From Ricinus communis (Eukaryota > Streptophyta > Magnoliopsida > Malpighiales > Euphorbiaceae), in NCBI RefSeq assembly GCF_019578655.1, contig NC_063264.1, forward strand, positions 18,526,429 to 18,590,428: a DNA stretch of 64,000 bases, in the 5' to 3' direction. Position 1 is the first letter of the stretch, and each line of letters begins with the position of its first letter. The translations under genes and the position numbers were made by a program. Under the pieces are notes generated by a model. The model was not told the DNA's origin and did not search any database. It saw only the letters and a program-made list of their open reading frames with translations. Shown here in pieces: positions 1-13,330 of this stretch.

Positions 1-3000
1 CTCTGACGAGGTTGTTTCCTAATATTGACAAATATACCCCTCTTACAGGGTTGTTTTCCAATATTGATAGATATACCCCTCTTACGGGGTTGTTTTCTCA
101 GATTAAAAAATATACCACTTTTTTGGGGTCGTTTTCTAATTTTGAAAAATAAACCCCCTGTTACGGGGTTGTTTCTCTGTTCTCAAATGTACCCCTCTTA
201 TGGGGTTGCTTTCTAATATTGACAAATATACCCCTGTTACGGAGTTATTTTCTCATATTAAAAAATATACCACTTTTTTGGGGTTGTTTTCTCATTTTAA
301 AAGGTATACCCCTATTACGAGGTTGTTTTCTAATATTGACAAATATACCCCTCTTACAGGGCTGTTTTCTCATATTGACAAATATACCTCTGTTATGGAG
401 TTGTTTTCTAATATTGACAAATATACCCCCCCTTATGGGGTTGTTTTCTCTATTCACAAATGTACCCCTCCTACGGGGTTGTTTTCTCATATTAAAAATT
501 ATACCACTTTTTTGTGTTGTTTTCTCATTTTGAAAGGTATACCCCTATTACGGGGTTATTTTCTAATATTGACAAATATACCCCTCTTACGGGGTTGTTT
601 TCTCATATTAAAAAAATACTTTTTTAGGGTTGTTTTCTCATTTTTAAAGATATCCCATCTTACGGGGTTGTTTTCTCTATTCACAAATGTACCCCTATTA
701 CTAGCTTATTTTCTATAATTGACAAATGTATTCCTCTTCCGGGGTTGTTTTCTAATAATTTTAAATATTCCTCTCTTACGGGTTTGTTTTCACATATTAA
801 AAAATATACCCCTTTTTTGGGGTTGTTTTCTCGTTTTGAAAGATATACCCCTCTTACGGGATTATTTTCTCTTTTCACAAATGTACCCCTCTTACAGGGT
901 TGTTTTCTCATATTAAAAAATATACCACTTTTTTGGGGTTGTTTTCTCATTTTGAAAGATAAACCCCTATTTCGGGGTTATTTTCTAATATTGACAAATA
1001 TACCTCTCTTACGGGGTTGTTTTCATATTAAGAAAATACACTTTTTGGTTGTCTTCTCATTTTGAAAGATATACCCATCGTACGGGGTTGTTTTCTCTAT
1101 TCACAAATATACCCCTCTTACGTGCTTATTTTTAAATATTGACAAATATATCCTTCTTCCGTGGTTGTTTTCTAATATTCATAAATATTCTTCTCTTACG
1201 GGGTTATTTTCTAATATTGACAAATATACCCTCTTACGGAGTTGTTATCTCATATTAAAAAATATACCATTTTTTTGGTGTTATTTTCTCATTTTAAAAG
1301 TTATACCCCTATTACGAGATTGTTTTCTAATATTGACAAATATACCCCTCTTACAGGGTTGTTTTCTCATATTGACAAATATACCTCTGTTATGGGGTTT
1401 TTTCTAATATGGACAAATGTACCCCTCTTACGGAGTTGTTTTCTCATATTAAAAAATATACACCTGTTTTGGGGTTGTTTTCTAATTTTGAAAGATATAC
1501 CCATCTTACGGGGTTGTTTTCTCTATTTACAAATGTACCCCTCTTACGGGGGTATTTTCTATAATTAACAAATATATTTCTCTTTCGGGGTTGTTTTCTA
1601 ATATTTATAAATATTCCTCTCTTACGGGGTTGTTTTCTCATATTAAAAAATATACCATTTTTTTTGGGTTGTTTTCTCATTTTGAAAGATAAACCCCTAT
1701 TACGGAGTTGTTTTCTCATTTTGAAAGATATACCCTTCTTACAGGGTAGTTTTCTCATTCTGAATGTACCCTCTTACGAGGTTGTTTTCTCTATAAAAAA
1801 TATACCACTTTTTCGGGTTGTCTTCTATTGAAAGATAAACCCTATTACGGGGTTGTTTTCTAATATTGACAAATATACCCCTCTTACGGGGTTGTTTTAT
1901 CATATTAAAAAAAATACCACTTTTTTGGGGTTGCTTTCTCATTTTGAAAGAAATACACATCTTACGGGGTTGTAATCTCTTTTCACAAATATCCCTCTTC
2001 ATTGTAATTTCTAATATTGACAATATATCCTCGTCAAGTTGTTTTAATATTTATAAGTATTCCTCTCTTACAGGGTTGTTTTCTCATATTAAAAAATATA
2101 TCTCTATTTTGGGGTTGTTTTCTCATTTTGATAGATAAACCCCTATTACGGGGTTGTTTTCTAGTATTGCCTTACGGGGTTCTTTTCTCATATTAAAAAA
2201 ATACCACTTTTTTGGGGTTGTTTTCTCATTTTGAAAGATATACCCATCTTACGGGGTTGTTTTCTCTATTCCCAAATGTACACCTCTTACGGGCTTATTA
2301 TCAAATATTGACAAATATATCCCTCTTCCATGGTTGTTTTCTAATATTTATAAATATTCCTATCTTACGGAGTTATTTTCTCATATTAAAAAAATACCAC
2401 TTTTTTGGGGTTGTTTTCTCATATTGAAAGATAAACCCCTTTTACGGGGTTGTTCTCTCTATTCTCAGATTGTACCCCTCTTACGGGGTTGTTTTCTAAT
2501 ATTGACAAATATATCCCTCTTACGTGGTTGTTTTCTAAAATTGACAAATATACCGCTCTTCCTGGGTTGTTCTCTAATATTAACAAATATACCTCTCTTA
2601 CGGGGTTGTTTTCTCATTTTAAAAAATATACCACTTTTTTAGGGTTGTTTTATCATTTTAAAAGATATACCCCTATTCGGTGTTGTTGTCTAATATTGAT
2701 AACTATACCCCTCTGACGAGGTTGTTTGCTAATATTGACAAATATACCCCTCTTACGGGGTTGTTTTCCAATATTGATAGATATACCCCTCTTACGGGTT
2801 GTTTTCTCAGATTCAAAAATATACCACTTTTTGGGGTCGTTTTCTCATTTTGAAAGATAAACCCTCTGTTACGGGGTTGTTTCTCTGTTCTCAAATGTAA
2901 CCCTCTTATGGGGTTATTTTCTAATATTGACAAATCTATCCCTCGTACGGGGTTGTTTTCTCGGTTCTCAAATGTACCCCTCTTACGTGGTTATTCTCTA

Positions 3001-6000
3001 ATATTGACAAATATATCCCTCGTACGGGGTTGTTTTCTCTGTTCTCAAATGTACCCCTCTTACGGGGTTATTTTCTAATATTGACAAATATATCCCTCTT
3101 ACAGGGTTGGCTTCTCTATTTACAAATATACCCCTGTTACGGGGTTGTTTTCTTATATTAAAAAATATACCTCTGTTTTTAGGGTTGTTTTCTCATTTTG
3201 AACGATATACCCCTCTTACGAGGTTGTTTTCTCTATTCACAAATATACCCTTCTTACGGGCTTATTTTTTAATATTAACAAATGTATCCCTCTTCTGGGG
3301 TCGTTTTGTAATATTTATAAATATTCCTCTCTTACGGGGTTACTTTCTAATATTGACAAATATACCCCTATCACGGAGTTATTTTCTCATATTAAAAAAT
3401 ATACCACTTTTTTGGGGTTGTTTACTCATTTTAAAAGATATACCCCTATTACGGGGTTGTTTTCTAATATTAACAAATATACCCCTCTTACAGGGCTGTT
3501 TTCTCATATTGACAAATATACCTCTGTTATGGGGTTATTTTCTAATATTGACAAATATACCCCCACTTATGGGGTTGTTTTCTCTATTCACAAATGTACC
3601 CCTCCTACGGGGTTGTTTTCTCATATTAAAAATTATACCACTTTTTTGTGTTGTTTTCTCATTTTGAAAGGTAAACCCCTATTACGGGGTTGTTTTCTAA
3701 TATTGACAAATATACCCCCTCTTACGGGGTTGTTTTCTCATATTAAAAAAAAATATTTTTGGGGTTGTTTTCTCATCTTTAAAGATATCCCGTCTTACCG
3801 GGTTGTTTTCTCTATTCACAAATGTACCCCTATTACTAGCTTATTTTCTATAATTAACAAATGTATTTCTCTTCTGGGGTTGTTTTCTAATAATTATAAA
3901 TATTCCTCTCTTATGGGTTTGTTTTCACATATTAAAAAATATACCCCTTTTTTGGGGTTGTTTTCTCATTTCGAAAGATATACCCCTCTTACGGGGTTGT
4001 TTTCTCTTTTCCCAAATGTAACCCTCTTACAAGATTGTTTTCTCATATTAAATAATATACCACTTTTTTGGGGTTGTTTTCTCATTTCGAAAGATAAACC
4101 CCTATTTCGGGGTTATTTTCTACTATTGACAAATATACCTCTCTTACGGCGTTGTTTTCTCATATTAAGAAAAATACCACTTTTTTGAGGTTGTCTTCTC
4201 ATTTTGAAAGATATACCCATCGTACGGGGTTGTTTTCTCTATTCACAAATATACCCCTCTTACGTGCTTATTTCTAAATATTGACAAATATATCCCTCTT
4301 CCGCGGTTGTTTTCTAATATTCATAAATATTCCTCTCTTACGGGGTTATTTTCAAATATTGACAAATATACCCTCTTACGGAGTTGTTATCTCATATTAA
4401 AAAATATACCATTTTTGGTGTTATTTTCTCATTTTAAAAGTTATACCCCTATTACGGGGTTGTTTTCTAATATTGACAAATATACCCCTCTTACAGGGTT
4501 GTTTTCTCATATTGACAAATATACCTCTGTTATGGGGTTTTTTCTAATATGGACAAATGTACCCCTCTTACGGAGTTGTTTTCTCATATTAAAAAATATA
4601 CACCTGTTTTGGGGTTGTTTTCTAATTTTGAAAGATATACCCATCTTACGGGGTTGTTTTCTCTATTTACAAATGTACCCCTCTTACGGGCTTATTTTCT
4701 ATAATTAACAAATATATTCCTCTTTCGGGATTGTTTTCTAATATTTATAAATATTCCTCTCTTACGGGGTTATTTTCTTATATTAAAAAATATACCATTT
4801 TTTTTGGGTTGTTTTCTCATTTTAAAAGATAAACCCCTATTACGGAGTTGTTTTCTCATTTTGAAAGACATACCCTTCTTACAGGGTAGTTTTCTCTATT
4901 CACAAATGCACCCCTCTTACGGGCTTGTTTTCTCATATTAAAAATTATAGCACTTTTTTCAGGTTGTTTTCTCATATTGAAAGATAAACCCTATTACGGG
5001 GTTATTTTCTAATATTGACAAATATACCCCTCTTACGGGATTGTTTTATTATATTAAAAAAAATAACACTTTTTTGGGGTTGTTTTCTCATTTTGAAAGA
5101 AATACACATCTTACGGGGTTGTAATCTCTTTTCACAAATGTACGCCTCTTACTTGCTTAATTTCTAATATTGACAAATATATTCCTCATCCGAGGTTGTT
5201 TTTTAATATTTATAAGTATTCCTCTCTTACGGGGTTGTTTTCTCATATTAAAAAATATATCTCTATTTTGGGGTTGTTTTCTCATTTTGATAGAGAAACC
5301 CCTATTACGGGGTTGTTTTCTAGTATTGCCTTACGGGGTTCTTTTCTCATATTAAAAAAATACCACTTTTTTGGGGTTGTTTTCTCATTTTAAAAGATAT
5401 ACCCCTATTACGGGGTTGTTTTCTAATATTGACAAATATACCCCTCTTACAGGGCTGTTTTCTCATATTGACAAATATACCTCTGTTATGGGGTTATTTT
5501 CTAATATTGACAAATATACCCCCACTTATGGAGTTGTTTTCTATTCACAAATGTACCCCTCCCATGGGGTTGTTTTCTCATATTAAAAATTATACCATTT
5601 TTTTGTGTTGTTGTCTCATTTTGAAAGTTAAACCCTATTACGGGGTTGTTTTCTAATATTGACAAATATACCCCTCTTACGTGGTTGTTTTCTCATATTA
5701 AAAAAATACATTTTTGGGGTTGTTTTCTCATCTTTAAAGATATCCCGTCTTACGGGGTTGTTTTCTCTATTCACAAATGTACCCCTATTACTAGCTTATT
5801 TTCTATAATTAACAAATATATTCCTCTTCCGGGGTTGTTTTCTAATAATTATAAATATTCCTCTCTTACGGGTTTGCTTTCACATATTAAAAAACATACC
5901 CCTTTTTTGGGGTTGATTTCTCATTTTGAAAGATATACCCCTCTTACGGGGTTATTTTCTCTTTTCCCAAATGTACCCCTCTTACAGGGTTATTTTCTCA

Positions 6001-9000
6001 TATTAAAAAATATACCACTTTTTCGGGGTTGTTTTCTCATTTTGAAATATATACCCCTCTTACGGGGTTGTTTTCTCTTTTTCCAAATGTACCCCTCTTA
6101 CAGGGTTGTTTTCTCATATTAAAAAATATACCACTTTTTTGGGGTTGTTTTCTCATTTTGAAAGATAAACCCTATTTAGGGTTGTTTTCTAATATTGACA
6201 AATATACCTCTTACAGGTTGTTTTATCATATTAAAAATACCACTTTTTGAGGTTGTCTTCTCATTTTGAAGATATACCCATCGTACGGGGTTGTTTTCTC
6301 TATTCACAAATATACCCTCTTACGTGCTTATTTCAAATATTGACAAATATATCCCTCTTATGAGGTTGTTTTCTAATATTCACAATATTCCTCTCTCTTG
6401 GGGATATTTTCTAATATTGACAAATATACCCTCTTCTGAGTTGTTATCTCATATTAAAAAATATACCATTTTTTTGGTGTTATTTTCTCATTTTAAAAGT
6501 TATACCCCTATTACGGGGTTGTTTTCTAATGTTGACAAATATACCCCTCTTACAGGGTTGTTTTCTCATATTGACAAATATACCTCCGTTATGGGGTTTT
6601 TTCTAATATGGACAAATGTACCCGTCTTAATATTAGAGTTTGTTTCTCAATGGACAAATATATCCCTCTTCTGGGGTTGTTTTCTAATATTTATAAATAT
6701 TCCTCTCTTATAGGGTTGTTTTCTCATATTAAAAAATATACCTTTATTTTGGGGTTGTTTTCTCATATTAAAAACTATACCTCTATTTTGGGGTTGTTTT
6801 CTCATTTTGAAAGATATACCCTCTTCTGAGTTGTCTTTTCTATTGACAATATACCTCTTACGGGGTTGTTTTCTAGTATTGCCTTTCAGGTTCTTTTCAT
6901 ATTAAAAAAATACCACTTTTTTTGGGTTGTTTTCTCATTTTAAAAGATATACCCCTATTACGGGGTTGTTTTCTAATATTGACAAATATACCCCTCTTAC
7001 AGGTCTGTTTTCTCATATTGACAAATATACCTCTGTTATGGGTTGTTTTCTAATATTGACAAATATACCCCACTTATGGAGTTGTTTTCTATTCACAATG
7101 TACCCCTCTTATAGGTTGTTTTCTCTATTATTAAAAATTATACCATTTTTTTTGTGTTGTTGTCTCATTTGGTAAACCTATTACGGGTTGTTTTCTAATA
7201 TTGACAAATATACCCTCTTCGAGTTGTTTTCTATTAAAAAAATACATTTTTTGAGTTGTTTTCTCATCTTGAAAGATATCCCCATCTTACAGGTTGTTTT
7301 CTATTCTGAATGTAACCCTCTTACTAGCTTATTTTCTATAATTAACAAATATATTCCTCTTAGGGTTGTTTTCTAATAATTATAAATATTCCTCTCTTAC
7401 GGGTTTGCTTTCACATATTAAAAATATACCCTTTTTTGGGGTTGATTTCTCATTTTGAAAGATATACCCCTCTTACGGGGTTATTTTCTCTTTTCCCAAA
7501 TGTACCCCTCTTACAGGGTTGTTTTCTCATATTAAAAAATATACCACTTTTTTGGGGTTGTTTTCTCATTTTGAAATATATACCCTCTTCGGGTTTGTTT
7601 CTCTTTCCAAATGTACCCTCTTACAGGTTGTTTTCATATTAAAAATATACCACTTTTGGGTTGTTTTCTCATTTTGAAAGATAAACCCCTATTTCGGGGT
7701 TATTTTCTAATATTGACAAATATACCTCTCTTACGGGGTTGTTTTATCATATTAAGAAAAATACCACTTTTTTGAGGTTGTCTTCTCATTTTGAAAGATA
7801 TACCCATCGTGCAGGTTGTTTTCTCTGTCATGCTTATTTTTAAATATTGACAAATATATCCCTCTTCACGGTTGTTTCTAATATTCATAAATATTCCTCT
7901 CTTACGGGGATATTTTCTAATATTGACAAATATACCCTCTTACGGAGTTGTTATCTCATATTAAAAAATATACCATTTTTTTGGTGTTATTTTCTCATTT
8001 TAAAAGTTAAACCCCTATTACGGGGTTGTTTTCCAATATTGACAAATATACCCCTCTTACAGGGTTGTTTTCTCATATTGACAAATATACCTCTGTTATG
8101 GGGTTTTTTCTAATATGGACAAATGTACCCGTCTTATGTGGTTGTTTTCTCTAATGGACAAATATATCCCTCTTCCGGGGTTGTTTTTTAATATTTATAA
8201 ATATTCCTCTTATAGGGTTGTTTTCTCATATTAAAAATATACCTTTACTTTTGGAGTTTGTTTTCTCATATTAAAAACTATACCTCTATTTTGGGGTTGT
8301 TTTCTCATTTTGAAAGATATACCCCTCTTACGAGTTGTTTTCTACTCACAAAATGTACCTCTTCTGAGTTATTTTCTCATATTGAATATACCATCTTACG
8401 TAGTTGTTTCTCTATTCACAAATGTACCCCTCTTACGGGGTTATTTTCTAATTTTGAAAGATATACCCATCTTACGTGGTTGTTTTCTCTATTCACAAAT
8501 GTACCCCTCTTAAGGGCTTATTTTCTATGATGGACAAATATATCCCTCTTCCGGGTTTGTTTTCTAATATTTATAAATATTCCTCTCTTGTGGGTTTGTT
8601 TTCTCATATTAAAATATATACCTCTATTTTGGGGTTCTTTCTCATTTTGAAAGATATACCCCTCTTACAAGGTTGTTTTCTCTATTCACAAATGTACTCC
8701 TCTTACAAGGTTGTTTTCTCTATTCATAAATGTACTCCCTTATGGCGTAGTTTTCTCATTTGAAAAAATATACCACTTTTTTGGGGTTGTTGTCTCATTT
8801 TGAAAGATAAACCCCTATTATGGGCTTGTTTCCTAATATTGACAAATATACCCTCTTTCGGGTTTGTTTTCTCATATCAAAAGAATACCACTTTTTTGGG
8901 GTTCTTTTCTCATTTTGAAAGATATACCCATCTTATGGGGTTGTTTTCTCCATTCACAAATGTACCCCTCTTAAGGGCTTATTTTCTATAATGGACAAAT

Positions 9001-12000
9001 ATATCCCTCTTCCTAGGTTGTTTTTTAATATTTATAAATATTCCTCCCTTATGGGGTTGTTTTCTCATATTAAAAAATATACCTCTTGTTTGGGGTTGTT
9101 TTCTCATTTTGAAGATATACCCTCTTAGGTTGTTTTCTATATTAAATATACCTCCTAGGGTTGTTTCTCATTTAAAATATACCCTCTTTGGGGTTGTTTC
9201 CTCATTTTGAAAGATATACCCCTCTTACGGGGTTATTTTCTCATATTGAAAGATATACCCATCTTACGTGGTTGTTTTCTCTATTTACAAATGTACCCCT
9301 CTTACGGGGTTATTTTCTCATTTTGAAAGATATACCCATCTTACGTGGTTGTTTTCTCTATTCACAAATGTACCCCTCTTAAGGGCTTATTTTCTATAAT
9401 GGACAAATATATCCATCTTTCGGGGTTGTTTTCTAATATTTATAAATATTCCTCTCTTATAGGGTTGTTTTCTCATATTAAAAAATATACCTCTATTTTG
9501 GGGTTGTTTTCTCCTTTTGAAAGATATACCCATCTTACGGGGTTGTTTTCTCTATTCATAAATGTACCTCTCTAATAGAGTTATTTTTTAATATTGACAA
9601 ATATATCCCTCTTCTAGAGTTATTTTCTAATATTTATAAATATTCCTCTCTTACGGGGTTATTTCCAATTTTTGGGGTTGTTTTCTCATTTTGAAACATA
9701 TACCCCTCTTACGAGTTGTTTTCTTTATTCACAAATGTACCCCTCTTTCGGGGTTATTTTCTCATATTAAAAAATATACCCCTATTATGCGATTATTTTC
9801 TCATTGCGAAAGATATATCCCTTACGGGGTTGTTTTCTCTATTCATATATATACTCCTCTTACGGGGTTATTTTCTCATTTTGAAAGATATACCCATCAT
9901 ACGTGGTTGTTTTCTCTATTCACAAATGTACCCCTCTTAAGGGCTTATTTTCTATAATGGACAAATATATCCATCTTTCGGGGTTGTTTTCTAATATTTA
10001 TAAATATTCCTCTCTTATAGGGTTGTTTTCTTATTTTAAAAAATATACCACTTTTTTAGGGTTGTTTTCTCATTTGGAAAGATATACCCCTATTACGGGG
10101 TTGTCTTCAAATATTGACAAATATACCCCACTTACAGGGTTGTTTTCTCATATTAAAAAATATACCACTTTTTTGGGGTTGTTTTCTCATTTTGAAAGAT
10201 GAACTCCTATTACGGGGTTGTTTTCTAATATTGACAAATATACCCCTCTTACAGGGTTGTTTTCTCATATTAATATACCACTTTTTTGGGGTCGTTTTTG
10301 TCATTTTGAAAGATAAACCCCATGTTACGGGGTTGTTTCTCTGTTCTCAAATGTACCCCTCTTACGGGTTTATTTTCTAATATTGACAAGTATATCCTCT
10401 TACGGGGTTATTTTCTCAGTTCTCAAATGTACCGCTCTTATGGGGTTATTTTCTAATATTGACAAATATATCCCTCTTACAGGGTTGGTTTCTCTGTTCA
10501 TAAATCTACCCCTCTTACGGGGTTATTTTCTCATATTAAAAAATATACCTCTGTTTGGGGTTGTTTTCTCATTCTGAAAGGTATACCCCTCTTACGGGGT
10601 TATTTTCTCTGTTCACAAATGTACCCCTGCTACAGGATTGTTTTCTTATATTAAAAATTATACCACTTTTTTGGGGTTGTTTTCTCATTTTGAAAGATAA
10701 ACCCCTATTACCGGGTTGTTTTCTAGTATTGACAAATATACCCCTCTTATGGGGTTGTTTTCTCATACTAAAAAAATACAACTTTTTTGCGGTTGTTTTC
10801 TCATTTTGAAGGATATACCCATCTTACGGGGTTGTTTTCTCTATTCACAAATATACCCCTCTTACGGCCTTATTTTCTAATTTTGAAAAATATGTCCCTC
10901 TTCCGGAGTTGTTTTCTAATATTTATAAATATTCCTCTCTTACGGGGTTGTTTTCTCATATTAAAAAATATACCTATATTTTGGCGTTGTTTTCTCATTT
11001 TGAAAGACATACTCCTGTTACAGGGTTGTTTTCTCCCTTCATAAATGTACCCCTCTTTCAGGGTTGTTTTCTCATATTAAAAAATATACTTCTATTATTG
11101 GGTTGTTTTCTCATTGTGAAACCCCTCTTACGTGGTTATTTTCTCTATTCCCAAATGTACCCCTCTTACGGGGTTGTTTTCTCATATTAAAAAATATACC
11201 ACTTTTTTGGGGTTGTTTTCTCATTTTAAAAGATATACCCATCTTACGGGGTTGTTTTCTCTATTCACAAATTTACCCCTCTTAAGTGCTTATTTTCTAT
11301 AATGGACAAATATATCACTCTTCCGGGGTTGTTTTCTAACATTTATAAGTATTCCTCTCTTACGGGGTTATTTTCTCATTTTGAAAGATATACCCATCTT
11401 ATAGGGTTGTTTTCTCTATTCACAAATGTACCCCTCTTACGGGACTTTTTTCTCATATTAAAAAATATACCCCTGTTTTGGAGTTGTTTTCACAATTTGA
11501 AAGGTATACCCCTCTTACGGGGTTGTTTTCTCAATTCACAAATGTACCCCTCTTACGGGGTTGTTTTCTAATATTAAAAAACATACCCCTGTTTAGCGGT
11601 TGTTTTCTAATTTTGAAAGATATACCCATCCTAAGGGGTTGTTTTCTCTATTTACAAATGTACCCCTCTTACGGGCTTATTTTCTATAATTAACAAATAT
11701 ATTCCTCTTTCGGGGTTATTTTCTAATATTTATAAATATTCCTTTCTTACGGGGTTGTTTTCTCATATTAAAAAATATACCATTTGTTTTGGTTGTTTTC
11801 TCATCTTGAAAGATATACCCCTCTTACGGGGTTGTTTTCCCTATTGACAAATGTACCCCTCTTACGGGGTTGTTTTTCCTATTCACAAATGTACCCCTCT
11901 TACGGGATTATTTTCTCATATTAAAAATTATACCACTTTTTTTGGGTTGTTTTCTCATTTTGAAAGATAAACCCCATATTACGGAGTTACTTTCTCATTT

Positions 12001-12125
12001 TGAAAGATATACCCTTCTTACGGGGTTGTTTTCTCTATTCACAAATGCACCCCTCTTACGGGGTTGTTTTCTCATATTAAAAAATATACCACTTTTTTGG
12101 GGTTGTTTTCTCATATTGAAAGATA

Positions 12126-13330
12126 AACCCTATTACGGGGTTGTTTTCTAATATTGACAAATATACCCCTCGTACGGGGTTGTTTTATCATATTAAAAAA
12201 AATACCACTTTTTTGTGGTTGTTTTCTCATTTTGAAAGAAATATAAATCTTACGGGGTTGTATTCTCTATTCACAAATGTACCCCTCTTAAGTGCTTAAT
12301 TTCTAATATTGACAAATATATCCCTCTTCCGAGGTTGTTTTCTAATATTTATAAGTATTCCTCTCTTACGGGGTTGTTTTCTCATATTAAAAAATATATC
12401 TCTATTTTGGGGTTGTTTTCTCATTTTGAAAGATAAACCCCAATTACGGAGTTGCTTTCTAGTATTGCCTTACAGGGTTCTTTTCTCATATTAAACAAAT
12501 ACCACTTTTTTGGGGTTGTTTTCTCATTTTGAAAGATATACCCATCTACAGGATTATTTTCTCTATTCACAAATGTACCCCTCTTACGGGCTTATTTTCT
12601 AATATTGATAAATATATCCCTCTTCCGTGGTTCTTTTCTAATATTTATAAATATTCCTATCTTACGGGGTTGTTTTCTCATATTAAAAAATATACCACTT
12701 TTTTGGGGTTGTTTTCTCATATTGAAAGATAAACCCTATTACGGGGTTGTTTTCTAATATTGACAAATATACCCCTCGTATGGGGTTGTTTTATCATATT
12801 AAAAAAAATACCACTTTTTTGGGGTTGTTTTTTCATTTTGAAAGAAATATAAATCTTACGGGGTTGTATTCTCTATTCACAAATGTACCCCTCTTAAGTG
12901 TTTAATTTCTAATATTGATAAATATATCCCTCTTCTGAGGTTGTCTTCTAATATTTATAAGTATTCCTCTCTTACGGGGTTGTTTTCTCATATTAAAAAA
13001 TATATCTCTATTTTGGGGTTGTTTTCTCATTTTGAAAGATAAACCCCAATTACGAATTGTCTTCTAGTATTGCCTTACGGGGTTCTTTTCTCATATTAAA
13101 AAAATACCACTTTTTTGGGGTTGTTTTCTCATTTGAAAGATATACCCATCTTACGGGGTTATTTTCTCTATTCACAAATGTACCCCTCTTACGGGCTTAT
13201 TTTCTAATATTGACAAATATATCCCTCTTCCGTGGTTCTTTTCTAATATTTATAAATATTCCTATCTTACGGGGTTGTTTTCTCATATTAAAAAAATACC
13301 ACTTTTTTGCGGTTGTTTTCTCATATTGAA
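12126..13330. repeat. 606-bp tandem duplication inside the array
   Basis: The sequence from about 12126 recurs from about 12732 at an offset of 606 bp. Shared rare variants include ATATAAATCTTACGGGG, the start of a CTTAAGTG monomer, and the shortened monomer CTAGTATTGCCTTAC (12459 and 13065). The offset is close to 15.5 monomers, consistent with unequal exchange plus small indels. Confidence 0.75.
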
